In this document: piece by piece, positions 33,730 through 42,042 of the stretch
Numbering within the stretch: the stretch's first letter is position 1
Layout of the letters: the number at the start of each line of letters is the position of its first letter
Assembly (NCBI GenBank): GCA_016208915.1
Contig: JACQXE010000024.1
Span: forward strand, 1 to 52,193
Length of the DNA stretch: 52,193 nucleotides
Reading direction: 5' to 3'
Source of the DNA: Nitrospirota bacterium
GTDB lineage: Bacteria; Nitrospirota; Thermodesulfovibrionia; Thermodesulfovibrionales; UBA1546
Notes under the pieces: generated by a model
Database searches by the model: none
What the model was told of the DNA's origin: nothing
Seen by the model: only the letters and a program-made list of their open reading frames with translations
Translations under genes and position numbers: made by a program

Positions 33730-34750
33730 AGAGTTGTATCTCTGTTCCCGGATAAAAAAAGGAGAGTATTTCCCTGTAAGTCTTGCCTTTTTTTGCCATC
33801 TCGAGCGCGCTCCATTGACAGAGACCTACACCATGTCCGTAGCCTTTACCCTCGAGTATCATTGAGTCTCCGTCCCTGACAAGGCTGAACTTTGTGCTGG
33901 GAAGCCTCTGCCACCCAAGGAGTTTCCGGAATTCAGTTGCCTTAATTGTAATCTGCTCTGATTCGGTATCAATGCATAGATCTTTTGCCCTATCTGTGGA
34001 GGTGAATGATTTGATTTTTATATCTTTTATTCCGGATACGTGCAATGACTTTTCTATCTCAGACAGCGGTATCTTTCTTTCCCACACCCAGTACGGAGAC
34101 TCCTCACAGCTTGATTCTACCGGCTTTAGATAAGGAGAACTCTTGCCAAAGACCTCTTCAGGGGATTCTGTCCTGCCGCCGCATGTTGAGTGATAAAGGG
34201 CCTCGATGGGCTTATTATTGAAAGTCAGTATTTCACCTTCTGTATGTTCTACAGCATAAGCTATTCTCGGATCACTGGAATTCCCCTTGTATACCTGATG
34301 CAGAACAGAAGATGTGAGATGATAAAAGGAGTTTCCGTTCATGTTTTTTTGATATAAAGCGTAGGTCCTTGAAATAACAGCCTGTACCTTAAGCGCTTCC
34401 ATTTCCCAATTTGTTCCGACCTCGGACTGGACTACACTTTTTACATAATCCTCAAAAGGAACCTCATTTATAATATAAAGACCGTTCTGTCCTTTCCACA
34501 CCTCAATTTCGCCTTTGTAATGGATTCCGCTGAGAAGGAGATCTCCTTTTATCTTGTCGCTTACCTTTTCGAGCTGCTCATCTTTTTCAGGTATCTTTGG
34601 GTAATTTTCATCGAGTATGAGAACTTTTATTGTATTAGCAAAAACATCAGCAGGCAGCAAACAGCTATCAGCTATCAGAATAAACACAAAAAAGAAAAGA
34701 CAACTTATTTTTATATTTATAGCTGAGAACTGACTGCTTAAAACTTTCAT
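33716..34750 (-). CDS. SpoIID/LytB-domain peptidoglycan-processing protein
   Basis: An exported protein of 344 residues with a signal peptide made of ISCLFFFVFILIADSCLLPA (about 13-33) and the SpoIID domain from NEVPFEDYVKSVVQSEV to the end. SRTYALYQKNMNG, STCGGRTESPEEVFG and GYGHGVGLCQWSALEMA are family signatures. SpoIID is a lytic transglycosylase acting on stripped glycan. In a non-sporulating genome this domain is usually called LytB/amidase enhancer. The signal-peptide region carries two bits of dispersed repeat (34648-34740). I chose the ATG at 34750 with GGGAG upstream over an earlier one that overlaps DUF2905. Confidence 0.87.
   Translation of the reverse strand: MKVLSSQFSAINIKISCLFFFVFILIADSCLLPADVFANTIKVLILDENYPKIPEKDEQLEKVSDKIKGDLLLSGIHYKGEIEVWKGQNGLYIINEVPFEDYVKSVVQSEVGTNWEMEALKVQAVISRTYALYQKNMNGNSFYHLTSSVLHQVYKGNSSDPRIAYAVEHTEGEILTFNNKPIEALYHSTCGGRTESPEEVFGKSSPYLKPVESSCEESPYWVWERKIPLSEIEKSLHVSGIKDIKIKSFTSTDRAKDLCIDTESEQITIKATEFRKLLGWQRLPSTKFSLVRDGDSMILEGKGYGHGVGLCQWSALEMAKKGKTYREILSFFYPGTEIQLYEGR
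34648..34740. repeat. 'agctatcagctatcag / agctgagaactgactgc' repeats in the spoIID signal-peptide region
   Basis: CAGCAAACAGCTATCAGCTA (34656-34675) and AGCTGAGAACTGACTGCTTA (34721-34740), about 45 bases apart and roughly inverted. They code parts of the signal peptide. The same family occurs in the TPR protein at 45721-45757. Confidence 0.7.
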
Positions 34751-34751
34751 G

Positions 34752-34979
34752 CTATTTTCTCCCAAATATCCAGAATACCAGTGTGAGGATGATACTTATC
34801 AGGATACTGGTAGCAAGCGGAAAGTAGAACGTGAAATTTTTTTTATGTACGATAATATCTCCGGGGAGCCTTCCTATCCATGGAATCTTTCCTGAAAAGA
34901 GAAGCAGCGCCCCTGCGGCAGTGATAACTGCACCAATTATTAAGAGAAGTCTTCCTATGTATTGAGTGCTGTCAGCCAT
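34752..34979 (-). CDS. DUF2905 membrane protein
   Basis: A 75-residue protein with two membrane helices (YIGRLLLIIGAVITAAGALLL and FPLATSILISIILTLVFWIF, about residues 7-26 and 52-71). GKIPWIGRLPGDIIVHKKNFTFYFPL is the DUF2905 signature (seen from GKIPWIGRLPGD). The function is unknown. The frame is open further upstream, through 93 bases of a dispersed repeat that would add MLNSFQHL...LNQVQGD; I set the start at MADSTQYIG instead because it begins the family domain. Its stop lies one base before the spoIID-like start. Confidence 0.8.
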   Translation of the reverse strand: MADSTQYIGRLLLIIGAVITAAGALLLFSGKIPWIGRLPGDIIVHKKNFTFYFPLATSILISIILTLVFWIFGRK

Positions 34980-35006
34980 AATATAATGTGTGCCCTCTCT
35001 TTGTCT

Positions 35007-35075
35007 GTCACCCTGAACTTGATTCAGGGTCTTATGCTTTTGCTTTATTAGATGCTGAAACGAGTTCAGCATGAC
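35007..35075. repeat. GTCACCCTGAA...TTCAGCATGAC palindromic repeat
   Basis: Starts GTCACCCTGAACTTGATTCA and ends CGAGTTCAGCATGAC, with two inner hairpins. It lies between queH and DUF2905; next to it, 35076-35110, AAATTTTGAATTTT-like tracts code the queH tail. It is a widespread type of dispersed bacterial repeat. Confidence 0.9.
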
Positions 35076-35087
35076 ACTTTCGAATTT

Positions 35088-35642
35088 TTAAACTTTGCAT
35101 TTTGAATTTTGAGTTTTTTTGGTGTATCTCTCCATCTCAGAATAAATGCATCCGCAATATTTCTGCCTGTAAAGGCCGAGGCTTTTTGAGATTTCAACGC
35201 CTTCTTTCCATCCCGGCCTGAAATCCTCAAGAAAGAAATGGACCGAATGCTTTTTCTCCATCTCCTTGCCTGCATTTATTATAACATCAAACTTCTGGTA
35301 GGGGCTTACAAGCAGAGAAGTTGTGAATCCGTCAACCCCTGTTTCTTTAGCCCTTTTTGCTGTTTCGTCAAGCCGCATCGTATAACATATGCGGCATCGG
35401 CCTTCGCTGCCGTTATCGGTCATTCTTATGAAATCTTTCAGTCCATAGTAATCAATATACTCAATATCGAACTTCCACGAGTCCTGAAGCATTTTCAATG
35501 CATTAAGACGAAGGCTATATTCTGTATATGGATGTATATTGGGATTAAACCAAAGTCCTGATATGCTGATGCCCTTTCCGGTCAGAGTCTTAACAGGATA
35601 AAGGCTGCAGTTAGCACAGCAGATATGCATCAGAAGCTTCAT
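35088..35642 (-). CDS. queH: Epoxyqueuosine reductase QueH
   Basis: Reduces epoxyqueuosine to queuosine in tRNA, the non-cobalamin alternative to QueG. It is 184 residues. Metal and cluster cysteines are in HICCANCSLYPV (residues about 7-12), GRCRICYTMRLDETA and YCGCIYSE. GLWFNPNIHPYTEY and TTSLLVSPYQKFD are also family motifs. The C-terminal KKTQNSKCKV is coded by A/T-rich repeat DNA and looks like an added tail. First gene of the eleven-gene minus-strand run that ends in hemA. Use of QueH spares B12, of interest given the broken B12 genes in this window. Confidence 0.93.
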   Translation of the reverse strand: MKLLMHICCANCSLYPVKTLTGKGISISGLWFNPNIHPYTEYSLRLNALKMLQDSWKFDIEYIDYYGLKDFIRMTDNGSEGRCRICYTMRLDETAKRAKETGVDGFTTSLLVSPYQKFDVIINAGKEMEKKHSVHFFLEDFRPGWKEGVEISKSLGLYRQKYCGCIYSEMERYTKKTQNSKCKV

Positions 35643-35750
35643 AAGATATTATAACCAATCTGTTCCTTGCTTGTCTTTTCGTTATTCCCTGTAGCATATT
35701 ACTCTATGCATAAGAACAAAGTAGAAACAATCAGCAAAGGAAGCGACAAG

Positions 35751-36566
35751 ATGAAGATATGTTATCTAACGGCAGTGTTTTTAGCAGCGCTTCTCTGTGC
35801 AACGCTTTCTGCACGAGCTGAGGAGATTATCTGCGCATCAACAACAAGCACAGAGAATTCCGGACTCTTTGGCCATATTCTGCCGGTCTTCGAAAAGAAA
35901 ACTGGGATAAAGATAAAAGTTGTGGCCCGGGGTACGGGCGCTGCAATTGAGATGGGGAAGCGGGGCGACGCTGACGTGGTTTTTGTTCACGCCAAGGAGC
36001 AGGAACTCAAGGCAGTTGAAGAGGGTTTTTTTGTGAACCGACATGATGTCATGTACAATGACTTTGTCGTAATAGGTCCTCCGGAGGATCCTGCAAAAAT
36101 AAAAGGCACAAAGGCGACAATGGATGCGTTCAGAAAGATAGCGTCAGGCAGCTTTACCTTTGTTTCCCGTGGCGATAATTCCGGCACACACACAAAGGAG
36201 CTTTCGATCTGGAAAAAAACCGGCATCGAACCAAAAGGTCAGAAGTGGTATCTTGAAGTCGGTCAGGGCATGGAAAAAACACAGAGGATTTCCAATGAGA
36301 AGCGGGCATATACTCTCACAGACAGGGGCACATGGCTTGCGACAAGGGACCAGGATAAGCTCGATATGGTCATCGTCCATGAGGGAGATCCCGCTCTTTT
36401 CAACCAGTACGGCGTGATGGCGGTAAATTTTGAAAAGCATAAGCATGTGAAATACAAAGAGGCGATGGAGTTCGTAAACTGGATAATATCAAAAGAGGGT
36501 CAACAGGCAATTGCATCGTTTAAGGACAGCCTCGGCAACCAGCTTTTCTATCCGAATGCGAAATAA
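35751..36566 (+). CDS. tupA: Tungstate ABC transporter substrate-binding protein
   Basis: A 271-residue periplasmic binding protein with signal peptide (KICYLTAVFLAALLCATLSARA). The mature N-terminus ASTTSTENSGLFGHILPVFE and GRGTGAAIEMGKRGDADVVFVHA-like segment (seen as GTGAAIEMGKRGDADVVF) are TupA signatures, as is FVSRGDNSGTHTKE. It binds tungstate over molybdate. The start at 35751 follows AAAGGAAG; an open frame from 35667 was not used. Heads tupABC. Tungsten enzymes such as aldehyde oxidoreductases are not in the window, though mobB is. Confidence 0.92.
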   Translation: MKICYLTAVFLAALLCATLSARAEEIICASTTSTENSGLFGHILPVFEKKTGIKIKVVARGTGAAIEMGKRGDADVVFVHAKEQELKAVEEGFFVNRHDVMYNDFVVIGPPEDPAKIKGTKATMDAFRKIASGSFTFVSRGDNSGTHTKELSIWKKTGIEPKGQKWYLEVGQGMEKTQRISNEKRAYTLTDRGTWLATRDQDKLDMVIVHEGDPALFNQYGVMAVNFEKHKHVKYKEAMEFVNWIISKEGQQAIASFKDSLGNQLFYPNAK

Positions 36567-36614
36567 TTTTATATATAGGGCAGCGGCGGCTGTCTGTCGC
36601 CCTTCGCTTTAACA

Positions 36615-37316
36615 ATGGAATTTCTTCTGATCTCATTCTCAAAGGCTGTCTCGCTTGTGCTCGGCTTTGACAGAGAGCTTCTTCATATAAGCCTGTTGTC
36701 TCTGAAGGTTTCGGGGCTTGCACTTATAATAGCAACTGCAACAGGTCTTCCGGTCGCTGCCCTCCTGGGGCTTAAGAAAATCCCTTTCAGGGGTCTGTTA
36801 GTAAGCATATTCAACACGCTTATGGGCCTTCCGCCTGTAGTGGTCGGACTCTTTGTGTATCTGCTCCTTTCACGTAGTGGACCCCTCGGATTTCTGGGGC
36901 TACTTTATACGCCGTCAGCTATGATAACAGCGCAGACAATCCTTTCATTCCCTATCATTGTCTCTCTCTGCCATGCTGCAATCGTGGGCGTTGATCCTGT
37001 GATCAGGCAGGCATCTCTGACACTGGGCGCTACTGAGGCGCAAGTTGCAGCAGCAATCATACGGGAGGCCAGGTATGGCATCATGTCAGGTATCATCGCT
37101 GGGTTCGGCAGGGTTATGGCAGAGATCGGCGCAATCCTAATAGTCGGCGGCAATATTGCCGGATATACAAGGGTTATGACAACCACTATTGCACTGGAAA
37201 CAGACAAGGGCAACTTCGAGCTTGCCCTCGCGCTGGGAATAATACTCCTTGGTCTCTCGCTCATTATCAATGCTGTTCTCCATCTGGTTCAGAAGAAAGG
37301 GACAATAAAAAGATGA
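36615..37316 (+). CDS. tupB: Tungstate ABC transporter permease
   Basis: A 233-residue permease with about five or six helices (LALIIATATGLPVAALLGL, MGLPPVVVGLFVYLLLS, ITAQTILSFPIIVSLCHAA, ALALGIILLGLSLIINAVL). The cytoplasmic EAA-type loop reads ASLTLGATEAQVAAAIIREA. GFGRVMAEIGAILIVGGNIAGYTR is typical of TupB. It starts about 50 bases after tupA, with no strong ribosome-binding site, and overlaps tupC by four bases. Confidence 0.92.
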   Translation: MEFLLISFSKAVSLVLGFDRELLHISLLSLKVSGLALIIATATGLPVAALLGLKKIPFRGLLVSIFNTLMGLPPVVVGLFVYLLLSRSGPLGFLGLLYTPSAMITAQTILSFPIIVSLCHAAIVGVDPVIRQASLTLGATEAQVAAAIIREARYGIMSGIIAGFGRVMAEIGAILIVGGNIAGYTRVMTTTIALETDKGNFELALALGIILLGLSLIINAVLHLVQKKGTIKR

Positions 37317-37963
37317 GCCTTTCACTGAAAATAGAAAATGTCTGGAAATCCTACAACAGGGAACCTGTACTGAAAGGCTGTACGTATTCATTCGACAAGG
37401 GCGGCATATACGCCCTGATGGGACAAAACGGCTCGGGCAAATCAACTTTGCTGAGGATATGTTCGATGATCGAAAAGCCTGATAAAGGCATTGTTTCCTA
37501 TATATCCGCTGGAAATGTTCTTGAGCAAGACATATCCCTGAAAAGAAAGATTACCCTTGTTCTGCCGACAGTAGGGGTGTTCAATGACTCGGTTTACAGG
37601 AATGTCGCCTATGGCCTGAAGATAAGAGGCATACCCTATAAAGAAATCAGGGAAAGGGTCTGCAATATTCTGGAACTTGTAAAACTCACGCACAAAAAAG
37701 ATCAGCATGCACTTACACTCTCAAGCGGCGAGACCCAGAGAGTAGGGATTGCAAGGGCCTTAATTATAAAACCGGAGATGCTCTTTCTCGATGAGCCCAC
37801 GGCGTCGGTAGATACGGCAAATACAAAAATCATCGAAGATGTCATTCCTGAGATGAAAAGCAGAGGTATTACTATTATACTGACAACTCATGATCAACTA
37901 CAGGCAAAGAGACTTGCGGATCAATTGCTCATTGTTAAGGATGGGAAGCTGATTAACGGATAA
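37313..37963 (+). CDS. tupC: Tungstate ABC transporter ATP-binding protein
   Basis: A 216-residue ABC ATPase. Walker A is GQNGSGKSTLL, the signature LSSGETQRVGIARAL (a slight departure from LSGGQ), Walker B MLFLDEPTASVD, and the switch His is in LTTHD. It is in an ATGA overlap with tupB. Lacks the extra C-terminal molybdate-sensing (MOP) domain of ModC. Fuels tungstate import. After its stop, 37964-38225 has no gene but carries a paired-arm repeat. Confidence 0.93.
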   Translation: MSLSLKIENVWKSYNREPVLKGCTYSFDKGGIYALMGQNGSGKSTLLRICSMIEKPDKGIVSYISAGNVLEQDISLKRKITLVLPTVGVFNDSVYRNVAYGLKIRGIPYKEIRERVCNILELVKLTHKKDQHALTLSSGETQRVGIARALIIKPEMLFLDEPTASVDTANTKIIEDVIPEMKSRGITIILTTHDQLQAKRLADQLLIVKDGKLING

Positions 37964-38015
37964 ATTGAATTTACTTATTTTATTAGAGTTGTCCAAAATA
38001 AGGCTTATGAAAAGG

Positions 38016-38175
38016 CTGAACGCTTCATAAATACAATGAATCGACAGAATATTAAGATGTGCAACCTCGTTTTGATAAGAAGCTTTAAATGGAACAATAT
38101 GAGAGATGTTTTTATGAATAATCGGATGTGGATTAATTTTATAAGGTGTCGTTATTGTATTTCTTCAGCATTCAG
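38016..38175. repeat. Intergenic element with long paired arms, type 2 copy 2
   Basis: Arms CTGAACGCTTCATAAATACA... (38016-38037) and ATTGTATTTCTTCAGCATTC... (38154-38175) are complementary at 18 of 22 places. Inside lie AATCGACA (38039-38046) and TTTTATAAGGTGTCGT (38137-38152), the second shared exactly with 10265-10280. The arms differ in sequence from those of the other copy; the middle is mostly unlike. Confidence 0.5.
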
Positions 38176-38225
38176 TCTTTTTTTAGTTATTCTATACAGT
38201 ACTGTTAGTTTATGAATTATCTATG

Positions 38226-40091
38226 TTATCCTGAATTTTTAAGTTTTTCTACAGTTGGGAATAAAGCAATATCTGTATGGGGCAGGAAGAGCGCTGACAT
38301 ATATTCATCCATAAAATTTCTCGAGGCAGAGAGTTCCATGTAGGTCATCTTCTGCGCAATCTCCTCAGCCTCTTTTCTGAGTCTTTCCGAAAGCAGACAG
38401 AGGTATGCGCCTGCTATGGATGTATTGCCGAGGAATCTGAATCTCTCTTTAGGGAGATCCGGGAGCATACCGAGTATGATGGCTTTGTCCACATCAAGAT
38501 AATTTCCAAATCCTCCGGCTATATAAACCCGTTCTATATTATCAAGGGTAAATCCGACTTCTTTTATAAGCATGGACACGCCGGCATATATGGCTGCCTT
38601 TGCCCTAAGAATATTTTCTATATCAGCTTCTGTCAGGACGATATCTTTTTCACCTCTGTAAAGCACAAATTCAACCCCGTCTTCGCCTTCTCTTATTCTG
38701 TCAGTCTTGAGTTCCCTTACGAATTTGCCCTTCTGGTCTATAATTCCTTTGAGAAACATCTCTGATATCGCATCAATCATTCCTGAACCGCATATCCCAA
38801 CCGGGTTTGAATTCCCGATTACACCCAATTCAGGTTCATGTGTATTGCGATCTATTTTCACGGATTCGATCGCGCCTTCGGTTGCGCGCATACCATGCTT
38901 TATTCCGCTTCCCTCAAAACACGGTCCAGCAGAGCATGCCGCAGTCATAAGCCATTCATTGTTCCCTATGGCAATCTCTCCATTTGTTCCTATGTCCATG
39001 AAAAGGGCGATTTCATGGTTCCGATGCATCTTTGAGGCAAGCACGCCTGAGACTATATCTCCTCCAACATAGCTTGCAACGCATGGAAGCGTATAAACAG
39101 GAGCCTGATTGTTTATGTGGAGCCTTGCAGTCCCTGCCTTCCACATCGGAAAGAAATTTACTGTAGGGATATACGGCTCTTCTCTGATGTATTGCGGGCT
39201 GAGTCCCCAGAAGATATGGGACATTATCGTGTTCCCTGAGATTACCGCTGTCTCTATCATTTCTCTGTTAATCTTATGTTTTTCTATAATCGTTTCTATC
39301 AGTTCATTAATGTCTTCGATAACAGCATCCCTGAGTTCGTGGAGCCCTCTGCCTTCAGTAGCATGAACTATCCGTGTAATAACATCATCGCCATGTCTTA
39401 TCTGTGAGTTATACGTTGAGCCGACATCAATGAGACTTCCATCAGAAAGATCAACAATATATACAACAATTGTGGTCGTCCCGATATCAACAGCAAGCCC
39501 ATATCTCACTGAATCTTTTCCATCTGCTACAAAGATAGCTTCTGGTCCGCCAACGTATGCAAGACTGATCTTCCAATTGGGGCTTCTCATCCTGTCTGCC
39601 ATTGACGATATAAAACCATGAGAAAATCGCATCTCCTTTATCCCTTTCAGGTCAAGCTCCCTTCGGAGTCTCTCAAGGTCACCGATATGGTCCTGAATAG
39701 TAGGAGGCGGAAGTTCGAGATAGAGCCTTTTTACTATTAGAGATATCTCTCCGTCGAGCGAGCGGAAAAGTTCTGATAGGTCTTTTGCTTTTGAGAGCGC
39801 AATCTTGTCTCCTACGACAAGCCTTGTTTCTTCTAATATCTCTAAAGATATATCTTCTTCTGGAAAAGTATGACAGGCAAGGACAATCCCTTTGTTCCTG
39901 TCAGCCTGCGAAATTTTTCCGGTTTTTGACGTCCTGTATCTTCCGCCGAGTACTTTTACCCTGCATTTTCCGCATGTCCCTTTTCCCCCGCACGCAGCAA
40001 TAAGATATATCTCATGCCTTTTCAGCGCATTAATGATGCTCTCTTTGTTTAAAACCGAAATGCTTTTTCCTGTTGTGAACTTTATATTCAT
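38226..40091 (-). CDS. RACo-like ferredoxin/ASKHA ATPase, corrinoid activation protein (DUF4445)
   Basis: A 621-residue protein: N-terminal [2Fe-2S] ferredoxin with Cys34, Cys40, Cys43 (ACGGKGTCGKCRV) and Cys at about 74 (VLACHTF), a linker, and a C-terminal ASKHA-fold ATPase with YGLAVDIGTTTIVVYIVDL, FMDIGTNGEIAIG and VYIAGGFGNYLDV. Proteins like this (RACo, AcsV) reductively reactivate oxidised Co(II) corrinoid proteins using ATP. The N-terminal MNIKF is reached by the ATG at 40091. There is no corrinoid protein or methyltransferase gene next door, so its client is unknown. It is followed by the three-copy intergenic element. Confidence 0.88.
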   Translation of the reverse strand: MNIKFTTGKSISVLNKESIINALKRHEIYLIAACGGKGTCGKCRVKVLGGRYRTSKTGKISQADRNKGIVLACHTFPEEDISLEILEETRLVVGDKIALSKAKDLSELFRSLDGEISLIVKRLYLELPPPTIQDHIGDLERLRRELDLKGIKEMRFSHGFISSMADRMRSPNWKISLAYVGGPEAIFVADGKDSVRYGLAVDIGTTTIVVYIVDLSDGSLIDVGSTYNSQIRHGDDVITRIVHATEGRGLHELRDAVIEDINELIETIIEKHKINREMIETAVISGNTIMSHIFWGLSPQYIREEPYIPTVNFFPMWKAGTARLHINNQAPVYTLPCVASYVGGDIVSGVLASKMHRNHEIALFMDIGTNGEIAIGNNEWLMTAACSAGPCFEGSGIKHGMRATEGAIESVKIDRNTHEPELGVIGNSNPVGICGSGMIDAISEMFLKGIIDQKGKFVRELKTDRIREGEDGVEFVLYRGEKDIVLTEADIENILRAKAAIYAGVSMLIKEVGFTLDNIERVYIAGGFGNYLDVDKAIILGMLPDLPKERFRFLGNTSIAGAYLCLLSERLRKEAEEIAQKMTYMELSASRNFMDEYMSALFLPHTDIALFPTVEKLKNSG

Positions 40092-40103
40092 AAATAATAA
40101 ATG

Positions 40104-40256
40104 AATGGCAGGATATAGTATTTGAGCGGCATTATTTTGCTGATATTCCGACAGTAAGAATATAAATAATCGAGAGGCAAAATACCTCGCAGGTCGGAAC
40201 GACCGACCTGCCTGCTGGCAGGCAGGGAAGGAGCGAAAATGCGATATCCTGCCATT
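40104..40256 (+). repeat. Structured intergenic element, copy A
   Basis: Closing arms AATGGCAGGATAT (40104-40116) and ATATCCTGCCATT (40244-40256) match perfectly. Inside: TTTGAGCGGC, hairpin CGGC-ATTATTTT-GCTG, GATATTCC, then GAGGCAAAATACCTC, a variable strong hairpin (40190-40226) and GGAGCGAAAATGC. It lies in the gap between asd and the RACo-like gene. See copies B and C. Confidence 0.85.
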
Positions 40257-40262
40257 TTATCC

Positions 40263-41285
40263 TTAATCTGCCATCTCTATAAGCTTTTCTGCTATCTGAA
40301 CAGCATTGAGCGCCGCGCCTTTCCTGAGATTATCCGCAACAATCCACATATTAATCCCGTTCTCTATTGATTCATCCTCTCTTATCCTTCCGACATAGGT
40401 ATCGTCCTTTCCTGCAATCTCAACAGGGAGTGGATATACATTCTTATCCGGAGCATCAAAGACAATAATGCCGGGCGCACCTGCGAGTATTGCCCTGACC
40501 TCATCAGGTGTCATCTTCTTCTCTGTCTCTATATTCAGGCTCTCTGAATGGCATCTGAAAACAGGCACGCGTACTGTTGTTGCAGTAACCCTGATAGAAT
40601 AATCCCCAATAATCTTCTGGGTTTCATTAACCATCTTCATCTCTTCTTTTGTGTATCCATTCTCGAGAAATTTATCTATATGTGGAAGTACGTTGAATGC
40701 TATCTGATGAGGATAGACGTTGCATTTTATCTCTCTGAAATTCAGAATGTCTGTTGTCTGCTGGAGGAGTTCGTCCATTGCCTTTTTGCCTGTTCCCGAG
40801 ACAGACTGGAATGTTGTCACAACAACCCTTTTTATCTTTGCTGCATCGTGAATGGGTTTTAAGACTACTACCATCTGGATTGTTGAGCAGTTTGGATTTG
40901 CTATGATTCCCTTATGCCATTTGAGGTCGTGAGTATTCACCTCCGGCACTACCAGAGGAACCTCAGGGTCCATCCTCCACTGGCTCGAATTATCGACAAC
41001 AACGCAACCTGACTTCGCTGCAACAGGAGCCCATATCTTAGACCTCTCAGCCCCTGCAGAGAAAAGAGCAATGTCAATCCCTTTGAAAGAATCTTCTTTT
41101 AAAGCCTCAACTGGTATTTGATTCCCATGAAATTCAAGATCTTTGCCTTCTGAGCGTTCAGATGCAAACAGCCTTATTTTTTCAACAGGAAAATTTCTCT
41201 GCTCAAGAGTTGATATCATCTCATTTCCAACAGCGCCAGTTGCTCCGACAACAGCTACCACATAACTATTTTTCTTTTTAATCAT
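40263..41285 (-). CDS. asd: Aspartate-semialdehyde dehydrogenase
   Basis: Makes aspartate semialdehyde for lysine, threonine, methionine and diaminopimelate. It is 340 residues. VAVVGATGAVGNEMI is the NADPH loop; the catalytic Cys is in IIANPNCSTIQMVV (about residue 130); FQSVSGTGKKAMDEL and the substrate His are in RVPVFRCHSESL. It ends six bases from the edge of repeat copy A. Divergent from the DUF488 gene, sharing a 111-base promoter gap (41286-41396). Confidence 0.95.
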   Translation of the reverse strand: MIKKKNSYVVAVVGATGAVGNEMISTLEQRNFPVEKIRLFASERSEGKDLEFHGNQIPVEALKEDSFKGIDIALFSAGAERSKIWAPVAAKSGCVVVDNSSQWRMDPEVPLVVPEVNTHDLKWHKGIIANPNCSTIQMVVVLKPIHDAAKIKRVVVTTFQSVSGTGKKAMDELLQQTTDILNFREIKCNVYPHQIAFNVLPHIDKFLENGYTKEEMKMVNETQKIIGDYSIRVTATTVRVPVFRCHSESLNIETEKKMTPDEVRAILAGAPGIIVFDAPDKNVYPLPVEIAGKDDTYVGRIREDESIENGINMWIVADNLRKGAALNAVQIAEKLIEMAD

Positions 41286-41396
41286 TGATTTTAATCCTTT
41301 CTCTACGAGTCGTAGCCTATCGCTTATTTTGAATAAAGTAATTTATCATACAGCAATGGAAAATTTCTATCTTTTGATGCTGCGAGAATCAGGGCA

Positions 41397-41840
41397 ATGG
41401 AAAATAGTCTTAAGCTCTTAAAGCGAATTTATACTCTCGGCACTGGCATAAGGAGCGAAGAAGACTTTATTGAGATTCTCCTGTCGTATGATATCAAGAC
41501 TCTTATTGACGTTAGGAGCTTTCCAAGAAGCAAGATCCCTGCATTCACCAGGGAATATCTTGAACGCCTTTTGCAGAGAGAAAACATATCATACGTCTAT
41601 CTGGGCAAAGAACTCGGCGGTTTCAGAAAAGGAGGGTATGAGGCGTATACTATGACTGAGGATTTCAAAAAAGGTATTGACGTATTGGAAGACATTGCAC
41701 AGAAAGGTCTTAGTGTAATCATCTGTGCTGAAAGATTCCCGTGGAAATGTCACAGAAAATGGATAGCAAGGGAACTTCACAGGCGCGGATGGCAGGTGGA
41801 GCACATAATAGATAAGGGTAAAGTATGGATACCGAAATAA
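41397..41840 (+). CDS. DUF488 protein
   Basis: A 147-residue protein of the DUF488 family. IYTLGTGIRSEEDFIEIL and LIDVRSFPRSKIPAFTRE open it (family form: IGYS, DVR.P.S), YLGKELGGFRKGGYEAY lies in the middle and the Cys-containing VIICAERFPWKCHRKWIA motif near the end. Function is unknown; the CAE...CHR motif suggests metal or nucleic-acid binding. It is monocistronic; the converging ychF lies beyond repeat copy B. Confidence 0.85.
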   Translation: MENSLKLLKRIYTLGTGIRSEEDFIEILLSYDIKTLIDVRSFPRSKIPAFTREYLERLLQRENISYVYLGKELGGFRKGGYEAYTMTEDFKKGIDVLEDIAQKGLSVIICAERFPWKCHRKWIARELHRRGWQVEHIIDKGKVWIPK

Positions 41841-41863
41841 GCCGATTTTAAATTATTTCTTAG

Positions 41864-42001
41864 AGGCAAAAGGGAACTATCTTTGAGCGGCTTATTTTGC
41901 CGATATTCCTAAAGTAATCAATAAAAATATCAAGAGGCAAAATCCTCGGAGGCCGCCTGAGGCGGACGAGAATGAGCGAAAAGATTGTTCACTCTTGCCT
42001 T
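41864..42001 (+). repeat. Structured intergenic element, copy B
   Basis: Closing arms 41865-41884 (AGGCAAAAGGGAACTATCTT) and 41982-42001 (AAGATTGTTCACTCTTGCCT) pair at 17 of 20 positions. Inside: TTTGAGCGGC, hairpin CGGC-TTATTTT-GCCG, GATATTCC, GAGGCAAAATCCTCGGAGG, small hairpin CCGCCTGAGGCGG, and GAGAATGAGCGAAAA. It lies between the convergent DUF488 and ychF genes, where it could also act as a terminator. Confidence 0.85.
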
Positions 42002-42042
42002 AATTCAAATACTATATCCTGCATATAGCGTTACTAATTCAG

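Noticed and set aside
34752-35072. 106-residue version of the DUF2905 protein
   Set aside because: The extra N-terminus is coded by a dispersed repeat; the family domain begins at MADSTQY (34979).
35667-35750. Earlier start for tupA
   Set aside because: ATG 35751 has AAAGGAAG upstream and begins directly with the signal peptide.
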